DNA from: a virus
Reading direction: 5' to 3' (one strand)
DNA: 30,914 nt
IMG/VR virus record: IMGVR_UViG_3300042090_002726
Location: 1 to 30,914 of that record
Made by a program: the position numbers and the translations under genes. This document shows, piece after piece, positions 22,404-29,649 of the stretch. The notes under the pieces were generated by a model. The model was not told the DNA's origin. It did not search any database and was given only the letters and a program-made list of their open reading frames with translations. How positions within the stretch are numbered: position 1 is the first letter of the stretch; the number at the start of each line of letters is the position of its first letter.

Positions 22404-24019
22404 CACAGCCCCTCCTTGCCGCGCCGTTCGTCTTCGTCTTCGTCCGGGCGCGCCTCGCGGGCCGTGCGCGGGCTGTCGTAATCGTAGGCGATCATCGTCG
22501 CCCGCGTCGCCGCGTAGGCGAGCATCAAGGCGACCGCCGCGTCGCCGTGGCGGTCCTTCGCCTCGCCGCTCTTTACCGCCGGCATGAAGGGAACGCCGCC
22601 TTTGACCTGGACGAGACGAAGATCGGACGCGATGTCGGCGTCGGCCGGAATGTCGATCGCGTCGTCTTCAAAAGCGGTTTTAAGCGGCTGCGCGTTCTCG
22701 CGGTACCACTCGACCGTCAACTTGACCGCCTCGCAGCGTAGCGCGCCGAAGTCCTGTTGCGCGTTCTCGGCCAGCGACATGCCGAGCCCGGTGGCGTCGT
22801 GCTTCGACGCCCCGAAACGCGGCAGCCGCGCCATCACGTACTTCTGCGCCTGGCGCTGCTGGTCGAACGGGATGCGGCGCATCTCGACCACGAACGGCGT
22901 GACGCGCCGCAGCGTACGGGCGATCGCCAGCGGCCATAGCACCGTCAGGTCGGAGACGCGCCCATAGTCGGCGCCGAGATAGTGCCACAGCGCCGGGTCG
23001 AGCGTCTTCAGGACCGGCAGCAGCTCGCGCTCGCACCACGCCTCGACGTCGGCTTCGCGCAAATGCGCCGGCCAATGGGTGAACTCGGCCGGCCGCGTCA
23101 GCCGCAGCACCGGAATGCCCGGCCGCGCCCGCGCCTCGATCAAAGGGCCGGGGAGCCACGTTCCCGTTCCCTCGCTGGGAATGCAAAACAGCTCTTCGTC
23201 GGCGGCGTCGCCGTATTCGCGGACGATGCCGGCGCGCCAGGCCGCCTCGCCCTCGACGCTCCACGCTTCTCCGGTGCGCAGACACACCCGCTGATAGAGC
23301 CCGTCCTTCAGCGCGTCGTCGAAATCGAAGCGGACGAAGCCATAGCCCTTCGTCCCCGAGCGCGCCTCCTTGACCAGCGTGTTGTAGTAGTTGCCCTCCC
23401 CGTTGTGGGTCGAGATCACCAGCACCCGGCCGCCCCAGATCAACAGGGCGAGCGCCGCCTTCATCAGCGCTTGCAGCTCGTCGTGGAAGCCCGCCTCGTC
23501 GATGATCACGAAGCCCTGGCGGCCGCGCAAGCTGCGCGGCCGCGACGCCAGCGCGACGATCTCGAAGCCGGAGGCGAAGCGGATGCGGAAGGCCGAGATC
23601 GCCTTGTCCGGCCCGTCGTCGAACAGGAACTCCTCGACCCCGCCCTCGACCAGCGCCTCGTTGAACGCCTTGGCCCACATCGCGCAGCAGTCGATGAACT
23701 CGCGCGCCATGTCGAGGTTGTAGCCGATGTAAAGGCTGTCCATGCCGCCTTCGGACCGCGCCGAGGCCGACGTCAGCACGGCCTCTGCGCCGACGCCCCA
23801 GGTCGCCCCGGTGCGGCGGCTCTTCTCGACCACCGTGACGCGATAACGCGCCGTCGTCGCCAGCAGCCGCTGCTGATAGGGCAGCAGGATCTTGTCGAGC
23901 GAAGCGCGCGCGTCGAGGCCGGGTCCGGCGACCAGAGAGTCGCGCCGCAGCCGCGCCCATTCCTGCTCGGTGATCGCGCGGGCGGAAGCGATTTCGGCGG
24001 CGGTCGGGAGCGCGCTCAT
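22400..24019 (-). CDS. Large terminase subunit (Mu gp28 family)
   Basis: A 539-residue terminase. The ATPase half has VEKSRRTGATWGVGAEAV (Walker A-like), GFVIIDEAGFHDELQ (Walker B) and VLVISTHNGEGNYY (coupling motif). The nuclease half has HYLGADYGRVSDLTVL (RNase H-like Asp), SKHDATGLGMSLAENA and AKDRHGDAAVALMLAYAA (third acidic site). It cuts and pumps phage DNA by headful packaging with host ends, as in Mu (family knowledge). The ATG at 24019 overlaps the upstream stop (ATGA); an open extension to 24334 in the same frame is a shadow. Confidence 0.95.
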   Translation of the reverse strand: MSALPTAAEIASARAITEQEWARLRRDSLVAGPGLDARASLDKILLPYQQRLLATTARYRVTVVEKSRRTGATWGVGAEAVLTSASARSEGGMDSLYIGYNLDMAREFIDCCAMWAKAFNEALVEGGVEEFLFDDGPDKAISAFRIRFASGFEIVALASRPRSLRGRQGFVIIDEAGFHDELQALMKAALALLIWGGRVLVISTHNGEGNYYNTLVKEARSGTKGYGFVRFDFDDALKDGLYQRVCLRTGEAWSVEGEAAWRAGIVREYGDAADEELFCIPSEGTGTWLPGPLIEARARPGIPVLRLTRPAEFTHWPAHLREADVEAWCERELLPVLKTLDPALWHYLGADYGRVSDLTVLWPLAIARTLRRVTPFVVEMRRIPFDQQRQAQKYVMARLPRFGASKHDATGLGMSLAENAQQDFGALRCEAVKLTVEWYRENAQPLKTAFEDDAIDIPADADIASDLRLVQVKGGVPFMPAVKSGEAKDRHGDAAVALMLAYAATRATMIAYDYDSPRTAREARPDEDEDERRGKEGLW

Positions 24020-24414
24020 AGCAGCACCCCTTGCGTGGGGTCCGCCAGCGCAGCGGCCGTCGCCTTCTTCGTTCTCGGACGCCTCGGCCGCTCGCGCGGC
24101 GAGAAGTCCGCTAGCGCCCCAAGGCCGGCGGCCACGCGCCGTTCGGCGGCGGCCTCGGCGAGATCCTGCGCGAGCATGACCGTCGCAGTCGCGAGCTGGC
24201 GGCGATACTTGTGCGCGAGACGCACCAGGTGGACGCGCTGGCGCTCGCTGAAGTCCTTTTCGCGCGAATGCTCGGCGATGAACGCCATGTCGCGCGCGAA
24301 CCGCTTGTCCCAGCAGCCCGGCAGGAACGAGCAACCGGCCAGCGCTCGCGCAATCAGCGCATATCTTGACCGATCATCCGCCGGCGCCGGCGCGGCTTGT
24401 CCCTCGGCCAACAT
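24016..24414 (-). CDS. Unknown protein upstream of terminase
   Basis: A 132-residue protein with a compact helical middle: SRYALIARALAGCSFLPGCWDKRFARDMAFI, then SERQRVHLVRLAHKYRRQLA. The C-terminus is basic (RERPRRPRTKKA). The ATG at 24414 shares a base with the gp27 stop; a GTG one codon earlier is an alternative. I have seen this helical pattern in unnamed proteins near the terminase of alphaproteobacterial Mu-like phages. A DNA- or packaging-related role is a guess. Confidence 0.78.
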   Translation of the reverse strand: MLAEGQAAPAPADDRSRYALIARALAGCSFLPGCWDKRFARDMAFIAEHSREKDFSERQRVHLVRLAHKYRRQLATATVMLAQDLAEAAAERRVAAGLGALADFSPRERPRRPRTKKATAAALADPTQGVLL

Positions 24415-24992
24415 CACGACGCCCTCTGGATGACGCCGAGCTGCTCCATGATCCGCGCGCGCGTCTCGGCGGTGATGCCCTTCTCCCTGGCGACCTTGTC
24501 GACCGCCGCGCCGACCTGGCGGCTCGCCGCGTCGAGCGCGCGGCGCTTGGCCTCGCTGGAGATCGTCTGCGCCTCGACGCTGTGCTTGAGCGCGCGCGCC
24601 AGCTCCATCGCCCCCTTGGGCGTGAAGGAGCCGGCGTCGGCGTCGAGCATTTCCGTGATCAGCGTCTTGATCAATTCTCCGATGACGACGTTGGCCTCGT
24701 CCATCCGCTCGGCGGTGAACTGCGGCGCCAGGCCCTCGAACAGCGCGCGGCGCTCGGAAAGCCGCGCCGCCGCCGCGGCGACGCGCATCGCCTTGCGGTT
24801 GAAGGCGCTCTTGCTGATCAGCGGGCAGCCCTTGTCGGCGAGGCGCCCGTTGAGCTCGGAGAGGATGTCGGCCTGGGTCCGGCTGCGCTGGTTGAGCTCG
24901 CCCATCGCCCAGATGATGTCGTCCTGCGCCTCTTCGGGAGCGAGGTCGAGCGACGACAACCGCCCGCGGCCGAGACGGTCGGCGGTTCCCAT
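24414..24992 (-). CDS. Mu gp27-like protein (DUF3486, small terminase candidate)
   Basis: A 192-residue DUF3486-type protein: DRLGRGRLSSLDLAPEEAQDDIIWAM, then RTQADILSELNGRLADKGCPLISKSAFNRKAMR, which looks like a helix-turn-helix. The C-terminal half is coiled and helical (TSSEAKRRALDAASRQVG region). It is regarded as the small terminase or DNA-recognition partner of gp28 by position and HTH. It begins just past the gp26-like stop. Confidence 0.9.
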   Translation of the reverse strand: MGTADRLGRGRLSSLDLAPEEAQDDIIWAMGELNQRSRTQADILSELNGRLADKGCPLISKSAFNRKAMRVAAAAARLSERRALFEGLAPQFTAERMDEANVVIGELIKTLITEMLDADAGSFTPKGAMELARALKHSVEAQTISSEAKRRALDAASRQVGAAVDKVAREKGITAETRARIMEQLGVIQRAS

Positions 24993-24994
24993 CT

Positions 24995-25297
24995 TCAGAT
25001 CTCCGGCGGCGAGGGCCGCTTGACGCCGTCCAGCGCGATGCGCCGCTCGACATGATCGAGGCCGCGGAGCGTGATTTCGGCGATCAGCACCGAGCCCGCT
25101 TCGGTCAGATGGATCGCGCCGACGTCAGCGAGGAAGCGCAATTGCGCGTGCAGCCAATCGCGCGTGCGGTTGATCGCCCAGCGTTCGGCCAGCTCGTCGC
25201 GCAGCAGCGACGAATTGAGCCGCCGGTCTGACTGCTCGGCGAGCATGCGCAACACGACGAGGCGCGCTTCGCGCTCCATGATCTCGGAAAGGCTCAC
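24995..25297 (-). CDS. Mu gp26-like winged-helix protein
   Basis: A 100-residue protein starting at GTG, with a GTGA overlap with the DUF2730 gene. It contains EREARLVVLRMLAEQSDRRLNSSLLRDELAERW, then RDWLHAQLRFLADVGAIHL and VLIAEITLRGLDHVER. This resembles the small winged-helix proteins at the gp26 position of Mu-like phages. It may bind DNA or serve in packaging. The segment EREARLVVLRML and the VERRIALDGVKRP ending fit the family. Confidence 0.85.
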   Translation of the reverse strand: MSLSEIMEREARLVVLRMLAEQSDRRLNSSLLRDELAERWAINRTRDWLHAQLRFLADVGAIHLTEAGSVLIAEITLRGLDHVERRIALDGVKRPSPPEI

Positions 25298-25614
25298 CGT
25301 CCGTGCTCCAGAAGGTTCTCCTGCAATCGCTCGGCGATCGCCTGGATCGGCGCGACGCGCTCGACGATGACGGCGAGCTGGCCCTTCATCTCCGTCATCG
25401 ACAGTTGCAGCTCGTGCACCGTCTGGACGCCGGGCAGGTGCGCGACCTCGGTCTCCAACTTCGCCAACCGCGTCTCGTGCCGGTTCTTCGTATCGATCAG
25501 TTCCCCGACGTCGCGCCGGTTGCGGGCGGTGAGAATGGCGTAGACCGAAAGCGCCAGCGCCCCCACCGAGCCGAGCGCGGTCGCCGCCTGCCACAGTTCG
25601 CTCCATTCCAGCAT
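25294..25614 (-). CDS. Mu gp25-like membrane-anchored coiled-coil protein (DUF2730)
   Basis: A 106-residue protein. The N-terminal segment (residues 8-29, QAATALGSVGALALSVYAIL) is a transmembrane anchor. RNRRDVGELIDTKNRHETRLAKLETEVAHLP follows as a coiled coil, with more helix to the end. This matches DUF2730 at the Mu gp25 position. The topology (inner-membrane anchor and periplasmic coiled coil) would suit an inner-membrane spanin component. A lipoprotein lies nearby at 25962-26369, which could be the outer partner. Confidence 0.82.
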   Translation of the reverse strand: MLEWSELWQAATALGSVGALALSVYAILTARNRRDVGELIDTKNRHETRLAKLETEVAHLPGVQTVHELQLSMTEMKGQLAVIVERVAPIQAIAERLQENLLEHGR

Positions 25615-25629
25615 CGCGTCCCCTCGCTC

Positions 25630-25935
25630 TCACCCTTCGTCGCGCTGGCCGACATAGGTCCGCTCGCCCGCGCGCGGATAGGTCCCCGGGTCGCCGGGGA
25701 CCGCCGGCGACGAGACCGCCAGCAGCAGGCCCGCCAGCGCGAGGATCGGGCCGACCTCGGCGGCGTAGGGCGCGCCGAAGGCGGCGAGCAGCGCCGCGAC
25801 ATCCTCGATCGCCTTCGCGTCGTCCGCGAGATCGCCGAAGCGCTCGTCGTAGGCGCGTTTGAGATCGGCGATCGGAAAGGCCGCCCACCCCTTGAGCCCG
25901 GCCTCGACCTCGGCGACGGAAATGGTCAACGCCAT
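25630..25935 (-). CDS. Unknown phage protein with C-terminal hydrophobic segment
   Basis: A 101-residue protein with a good AGGAG site before its ATG. It starts ALTISVAEVEAGLKGWAAFPIADLKRAYDERFGDLADDA. Near residues 62-80 is a hydrophobic segment (GPILALAGLLLAVSSPAV), and it ends in a polar tail (GDPGTYPRAGERTYVGQRD). A tail-anchored membrane protein in the lysis/gp25 area is a fair description. I do not recognise the family by name. Confidence 0.72.
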   Translation of the reverse strand: MALTISVAEVEAGLKGWAAFPIADLKRAYDERFGDLADDAKAIEDVAALLAAFGAPYAAEVGPILALAGLLLAVSSPAVPGDPGTYPRAGERTYVGQRDEG

Positions 25936-25961
25936 GGCGGTTCTCCTGCCGCGGCGAGCGC

Positions 25962-26369
25962 TTAGCCGCCGGACGCGGCTGCGGTCGTCGACGAGGGCGG
26001 CGCCGCCGTGACCGTGGTCGACTGGCCGAGCGCGGCGCAGATGTCCTTCACCGCGACGGTGGCGACGCTCGCGGCGACGCTCTTCTGCAGGAAGGCGTTC
26101 ACCTTCGCCTCGGCGCTGGAGTCGTTGATGATCGCCGCGGCGAGCGCGTAGGCGCCGCATTGATAGGGCGCGAGCAACTTCGCCTGCGCCACCGCGTTGC
26201 CGATCAGGGTGTTGTTGACCGTGATCAGCGCGTTGTTGAGCGCAACCACGTCCTGCGTCGTCGTCGTCAGATTGCTGTCGAACGCGGTCTGCTGCGCGCT
26301 CGAGCACGAGGAAAGCGCCATCCCCGCAACAAACGCGGCGGCGACGGCGGCGGTTTTCAGGAACGACAT
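25962..26369 (-). CDS. Lipoprotein with Ser/Thr-rich tail
   Basis: A 135-residue protein with an export signal and lipobox: KTAAVAAAFVAGMALSSCSS, Cys at residue 22. The mature part is helical (QDVVALNNALITVNNTLIG and LLAPYQCGAYALAAAII, then VAVKDICAALGQ). The last 20 residues are Thr/Ser/Ala-rich. The ATG at 26369 lies inside the last codons of the lipase gene (13-nt overlap), showing tight coupling. It is in the lysis neighbourhood, so an outer-membrane spanin-like or lysis-timing role is possible. It is not Pro-rich like classic o-spanins. Confidence 0.75.
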   Translation of the reverse strand: MSFLKTAAVAAAFVAGMALSSCSSAQQTAFDSNLTTTTQDVVALNNALITVNNTLIGNAVAQAKLLAPYQCGAYALAAAIINDSSAEAKVNAFLQKSVAASVATVAVKDICAALGQSTTVTAAPPSSTTAAASGG

Positions 26370-27028
26370 GGGTTCATCCTTTCGGCTTCCAAAGCTTGAA
26401 CATCGGCCCGATAGAGTTGAAGGGCGTGATCGCCGATCTTGGCCGCCAGTTCGTCGATCGCGCCCGGCGGCTCGGGCAGCGGCGCGCCGATCGCCACGCC
26501 GCGCGTCGCGTGCCTGAAAATCGGCCGCGGCGGAACGGTCGGAACCGGGTCGCCGCGACGGCGGTATTCGACGCACTCGAGCGTCCCACGCGCGACGAGC
26601 CGGCGAAGCGCGAAGTTGAGCGCGAAGGCGACGCGCGGCGCGCCGAAAGTCACCAGCCGCGGCTGCGGCGATCGGCCTTCGGTGACATGCAGTCCGGCGA
26701 GCCCCAGCGCCAGCGCGCCGCCGAGGCTGTGGCCGGTGAAGACGATGCGCTTGTCGGGAGGCAACTCGCGCCGGATCGCCGCCCACAGGTCGCGCGCGCC
26801 GGCGCCGAAGCCGTGGTGGCACCAGCCGATCTCGTCGAAGCGCGCCGGGCGCCAGTCGAGGTCGCGCAGCCAGTCGGCGAGATCGTCGAGATGGGTGCCG
26901 GGGCAGACGACGACCAGCTCCCGGCCGCGCGGCAGGAGGCAGCAACGCGCGTCGACCGAAACCGTCACGCTCTGCGGCCCGCGATAGGCAAGCGCGCAGA
27001 TATCGGCGAGGTCGGCGTGCGACAGCAT
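26357..27028 (-). CDS. Class-3 lipase / α/β-hydrolase
   Basis: A 223-residue lipase of the class-3 type. The nucleophile elbow is VFTGHSLGGALALGLAG (Ser at about residue 103), preceded by LVVVCPGTHLDDLADWL, a lipase oxyanion-loop stretch. LVTFGAPRVAF is the expected following motif, then a possible Asp in RRGDPVPTVPP and a His in KIGDHALQLY. No signal peptide is visible, so it would act in the cytoplasm or be released at lysis. It sits in the phage lysis block, between the DUF2158-like gene and the lipoprotein. Membrane lipid breakdown during lysis, or a carried fitness gene, are both possible. Not typical of Mu or P2. Confidence 0.85.
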   Translation of the reverse strand: MLSHADLADICALAYRGPQSVTVSVDARCCLLPRGRELVVVCPGTHLDDLADWLRDLDWRPARFDEIGWCHHGFGAGARDLWAAIRRELPPDKRIVFTGHSLGGALALGLAGLHVTEGRSPQPRLVTFGAPRVAFALNFALRRLVARGTLECVEYRRRGDPVPTVPPRPIFRHATRGVAIGAPLPEPPGAIDELAAKIGDHALQLYRADVQALEAERMNPCRS

Positions 27029-27032
27029 GACG

Positions 27033-27317
27033 TCAGCTCGCCTCGCTCGCGCGCCGGCGCACCAGCGTCAACTCGCGCGGATCGAAGTCGAACTCGACCA
27101 GATCGTCGTCGGCGTTGTGCCACTGGCAGCCGATCTTGCCGCTGTCGGCGGCGCGAACGGTCATGTGCACGCGGTCCGAGTTCAACCGAACGATGTCGCC
27201 GACGGCGAACGAGCGCGCGGCGCTGCTCTGGGCCGCCAGCGTCCCCGTCGTCTCTATCCGCGGTTCGGGATGCGAGGCGCCCGGGTCGCTCACGGCGCCG
27301 GCCAGCGCGCGCGCCAT
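27033..27317 (-). CDS. DUF2158 (YodC-like) small protein
   Basis: A 94-residue protein with the DUF2158 core at residues 35-85: SFAVGDIVRLNSDRVHMTVRAADSGKIGCQWH, then VEFDFDPRELTLVRR. This fold resembles a small β-barrel seen in bacterial YodC-type proteins. The N-terminal 30 residues are variable. It starts one base past the holin-like stop and ends 4 nt before the lipase. Function unknown. Confidence 0.78.
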   Translation of the reverse strand: MARALAGAVSDPGASHPEPRIETTGTLAAQSSAARSFAVGDIVRLNSDRVHMTVRAADSGKIGCQWHNADDDLVEFDFDPRELTLVRRRASEAS

Positions 27318-27318
27318 C

Positions 27319-27507
27319 TCACTTTTGCCCGATCGCGGTGCTGGTCACGGCGCGCAGGCCGACGACGACCAGGCCGAGCGCCGCCGCGACCCCCGGCGAA
27401 ATGCCGAGCGTCGTCCAATCGACGCCGCAGAAATAGGTGACCGCGGCCGGCGCGACGGCGACGAACAGGCCGAAGGCGACGGTCCGGAAACCCTTGAGCG
27501 CTTTCAT
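27319..27507 (-). CDS. Holin-like membrane protein
   Basis: A 62-residue protein with two membrane segments: FRTVAFGLFVAVAPAAVTYF (residues 7-26) and VAAALGLVVVGLRAVTST (residues 40-57). It has a basic N-terminus and a good AGGAG before the ATG. It follows the endolysin across a terminator-like hairpin, the position expected for a holin or pinholin. Small two-segment phage membrane proteins of this type are often called holins; timing function is inferred. Confidence 0.7.
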   Translation of the reverse strand: MKALKGFRTVAFGLFVAVAPAAVTYFCGVDWTTLGISPGVAAALGLVVVGLRAVTSTAIGQK

Positions 27508-27537
27508 GACGAACTCCTGCTTTGAAGGGGGTTGAAA

Positions 27538-27562
27538 GCCGCCGCGAAGGCGGCGCTTTTTT
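27538..27562. terminator. Hairpin between endolysin and holin genes, T-run on the plus strand
   Basis: GCCGCC-gcgaa-GGCGGC (27538-27554) is followed on the plus strand by GC and six T residues, a classic intrinsic terminator in that direction. On the minus strand the same stem is preceded by AAAAAA and followed by TTT, so weak bidirectional action is possible. It may block antisense transcription into the endolysin gene, or partly separate endolysin and holin expression. Confidence 0.6.
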
Positions 27563-28404
27563 CACGCGGTCGCCTTATCGAGAGCGACCCAGGTCGCCGG
27601 ATTGATATCGTTGGTGACTGGCAGCCCGACGGCGCGCTGGAAGACGCCGAGCGCGGCGCGGGTCGCGCCGCCTTCCGTTCCGTCGACGCCGAGCGCCGGG
27701 TTCGCGCCGACCTTGCGCAGCCGCCATTGCAGGTCGGCGATCGAGCCGTGCGGATAGCCCGATGCGGTCGGGTGCGCATGCGTGTCGCCGTCCTCGTTGC
27801 GTGGGCTCCCGCCATGCGAGGGCGTCGGCTCGACGTCGGGCGGCAGTTCCACCTGGTGCGGGCCCGGCAGGCCATGCAGCGCCCAGGTCGGCAGCGGGCC
27901 GTCGCCGAAGGCGGCGTACTCCGCCCTGACGTAGCCTTCGAACATCGTCCACGTCGCGGAGCCGATCGCGCAGATGTCGTCGTGATTGCCGCCCGCCGCG
28001 CCGAGATCGTGGTGCATGCAATAGCCGCGCCCCTGGCCGCCGACCGCATGCTGGCAGGGGATGCCGTAGAAGCGCAGCAGCCACGCGACCCGCTTCGCGA
28101 GTGCGCGGAGGGTGACGTCGGGGATGCCTTTGGCGACGAAACCGGGAACCTCGATCGAGACGCCGCGCCCGTTGAAGGCGCACTCGGCCCACGCCTTCAT
28201 CGACAGCGGGACGAGCTGGGTATCCTCTGTCCCGTCGGCATTCATGCAGATGTGCGCCGAGGCCTTCACCGCCGGCTTACACAGCCACGCGACCGAGCCT
28301 TCGTACCCGCCCTCCATGTCATGCACGATGACGAGGTCGTGCGCGATGAGCGCAGGCGTGTAGTTCGGCGACGGGACTTGCTTGACGGGGGCCAATTGGG
28401 TCAC
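27562..28404 (-). CDS. N-acetylmuramoyl-L-alanine amidase endolysin with peptidoglycan-binding domain
   Basis: A 280-residue endolysin. The amidase_2-type domain (about residues 15-190) has DLVIVHDMEGGYEGS (first His), KASAHICMNADG, and YCMHHDLGAAGGNHDDI, with His/Asp ligands for zinc. A Pro/His-rich linker follows (about residues 195-225). A peptidoglycan-binding domain covers residues 225-280: DLQWRLRKVGANPALGVDG and TRAALGVFQRAVGLP. It starts at GTG, 4 nt past the stop of a tiny ORF. No signal peptide is seen, so it needs the holin. It is the first main gene after the lysis-operon promoter. Confidence 0.92.
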   Translation of the reverse strand: MTQLAPVKQVPSPNYTPALIAHDLVIVHDMEGGYEGSVAWLCKPAVKASAHICMNADGTEDTQLVPLSMKAWAECAFNGRGVSIEVPGFVAKGIPDVTLRALAKRVAWLLRFYGIPCQHAVGGQGRGYCMHHDLGAAGGNHDDICAIGSATWTMFEGYVRAEYAAFGDGPLPTWALHGLPGPHQVELPPDVEPTPSHGGSPRNEDGDTHAHPTASGYPHGSIADLQWRLRKVGANPALGVDGTEGGATRAALGVFQRAVGLPVTNDINPATWVALDKATA

Positions 28405-28408
28405 GGGT

Positions 28409-28504
28409 TCACATCCTCAGCATGATCTGGACGACGAGCCAGGCGACGGCGAGCGCCTCGACGAGATCGGGCGGCCGGAAGGATGCGCTGATGTCGAAGG
28501 GCAT
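28409..28504 (-). CDS. Possible 31-residue membrane peptide ahead of the endolysin
   Basis: A short ORF, MPFDISASFRPPDLVEALAV then AWLVVQIMLRM, with a hydrophobic C-terminal half able to span a membrane. It ends 4 nt before the endolysin GTG and starts about 35 bases past the expected transcription start. The ribosome site (CGGAGC) is too close to be good. It may be a leader peptide or a small lysis protein. Confidence 0.4.
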   Translation of the reverse strand: MPFDISASFRPPDLVEALAVAWLVVQIMLRM

Positions 28505-28546
28505 GCTCCGCTCCGCGCCGACGCCGCCTGGCGGCTGTCGCGACGA

Positions 28547-28592
28547 GGATTAGGAGCGGCGTCGTCCCGAAAGCATGGTGAACAACTTCACC
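28547..28592 (-). promoter_or_regulatory. Predicted activator-dependent promoter for the lysis operon
   Basis: The dyad GGTGAAGTTGTTCACC (28577-28592) is followed 24 bp downstream by a -10-like TAATCC (28547-28552), without a -35 box. It lies 31 bases past the mor stop, as expected for the middle promoter that Mor opens in Mu. The dyad centre would be about 45 bases upstream of the start site, close to the -43.5 I recall for Mor in Mu. A short hairpin (28605-28618) stands between mor and the dyad. Confidence 0.65.
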
Positions 28593-28622
28593 CCTGCGAT
28601 CGGTCGAGGCGAGCCTCGTGGT

Positions 28623-29039
28623 TTAGCGCCGCGCTTCGCCTTTGCAAAGCACGCTAAAGAGATCGGGCTGCGGCGACGTCTCGCGCAACTGCGCCTTCGC
28701 CTTGAACACGGCGCGGCGGGTCACCGCCGCCATCGCGGCGATCTCATTGGCCGACAGCTTGCCTTCGCGGATCGCCTCGCGGATGCGCCGCGCGCGCGCG
28801 TTGCGGCCCTGGCCCGAGACCGGGTCGGCGGGCAGGTCGATCAGCTCGCCGCCGTAGAGATCGCAGATCAGCGCCGCGCCCTTCTCGCCCATCGCCGCCG
28901 TCAGCCACGGCGCGGCGCGCGGGTTGCGGGGAACCGAAATTCGCAAGCCCCCGCGCGCCCTCGCCAGGCCGAGCGCCGCTTCCAGGCCCGCGCCTTCGGC
29001 GATCTCGCGATAGAGGTTGGCGAGCCAAACGTATCTCAT
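28623..29039 (-). CDS. mor: Mor-family middle/late transcription activator
   Basis: A 138-residue Mor/C-family protein. The dimerisation part has YREIAEGAGLEAALGLARARGGLRISVP, then LTAAMGEKGAALICDLYGGELIDLP. The C-terminal HTH has IREAIREGKLSANEIAAMAAVTRRAVFKAK. In Mu, Mor binds a dyad upstream of the middle promoter and recruits RNA polymerase where no -35 box exists. Here the gene is last in the early unit, and 31 bases beyond its stop lies the first of three matching dyads. The ATG at 29039 is one base past the upstream TGA. I see only one activator gene, so this one may serve both the Mor and C roles. Confidence 0.9.
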   Translation of the reverse strand: MRYVWLANLYREIAEGAGLEAALGLARARGGLRISVPRNPRAAPWLTAAMGEKGAALICDLYGGELIDLPADPVSGQGRNARARRIREAIREGKLSANEIAAMAAVTRRAVFKAKAQLRETSPQPDLFSVLCKGEARR

Positions 29040-29040
29040 C

Positions 29041-29286
29041 TCACCGCCCCGGCCTCCTGCAGCGGACGCCCGCGTCGTCGCGCAGAACCGTGACCACGAC
29101 GCCGCGATTGAGGACGTAGGTGAGGCCGTCGGCGTGAACCGCGCACTCAGCCGCGCCGATCGCGCGCGCGGCTTCCGCGGCGCGCGAAAGCGACAGGCCG
29201 ATCGTCTCGCGCAAGGTCTCGACGTCGAGGCCGCCGGCGCGTTCGAGGAAGCGCACCAGCGCATGATCGGAGACGTTGACGATCAT
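29041..29286 (-). CDS. Small conserved phage protein upstream of mor
   Basis: An 81-residue protein, MIVNVSDHALVRFLERAGG, then DVETLRETIGLSLSRAAEAA and ECAVHADGLTYVLNRGVVVTVL. This pattern (SDHAxxRFLERxxGxDVExLR...VxxxxGxxYVLxxxxVVTVL) recurs in unnamed genes of Mu-like phages of Alphaproteobacteria. Function unknown; it resembles toxin-like short β-α folds but I see no catalytic motif. ATG overlaps the stop of the disrupted winged-helix gene. Confidence 0.8.
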   Translation of the reverse strand: MIVNVSDHALVRFLERAGGLDVETLRETIGLSLSRAAEAARAIGAAECAVHADGLTYVLNRGVVVTVLRDDAGVRCRRPGR

Positions 29287-29649
29287 GGCGCCGCCCTCCG
29301 GTCGACCGGCCGCGCGCTGTAACCGACCCCGAAGTGCGTCTCGACGACGAAGCCGAGCGCCGCGCCGATCAGGCGCGCCTCGACGGCGAGGGTTCTCAGT
29401 GCGGACTCCACATCGTCCGGACCGCCGTCGCGCCGATGGCCCCACAGCGCGTCGATCATCTCGCCCTTCGTCACCAATGCGGGCGCGTTGGCGGCGACGG
29501 CGAGAAAGAACCGCCGCGCGACGGCGGCTCCTCGGACGCGCGCCGCCGCGCCAAAGCCACGGGTGCTTAACGCTGCAGTAGATGGCGTCGAGATCCTCGC
29601 ATCGCGTCGCCGGCGGCGCGTTTCTCGTCAGGATCACGCGGACCGTCAT
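29283..29649 (-). pseudogene. Frame-disrupted winged-helix (OmpR-type C-terminal) protein
   Basis: The ATG at 29649 overlaps the preceding stop (ATGA) and opens MTVRVILTRNAPPATRCEDL, then DAIYCSVKHPWLWRGG. From about position 29560 the coding signal moves to the +1 frame. There GAAVARRFFLAVAANAPALV and TKGEMIDALWGHRRDG, DVESALRTLAVEARLIG and THFGVGYSARP form a winged-helix domain that stops with an ATGA overlap at 29283. The +1 frame has no ATG or good alternative start. The 367-nt span is one base longer than a multiple of three. Either an indel has broken the gene, the sequence has an error, or ribosomes shift at CTT TGG C. No stop interrupts the first frame, so the unshifted product would run on in frame through the next gene's start. 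Confidence 0.7.

Noticed and set aside
22982-24433. Plus-strand frame of 483 codons opposite the terminase
   Set aside because: No motifs; the minus strand encodes a clear terminase with ATPase and nuclease motifs.
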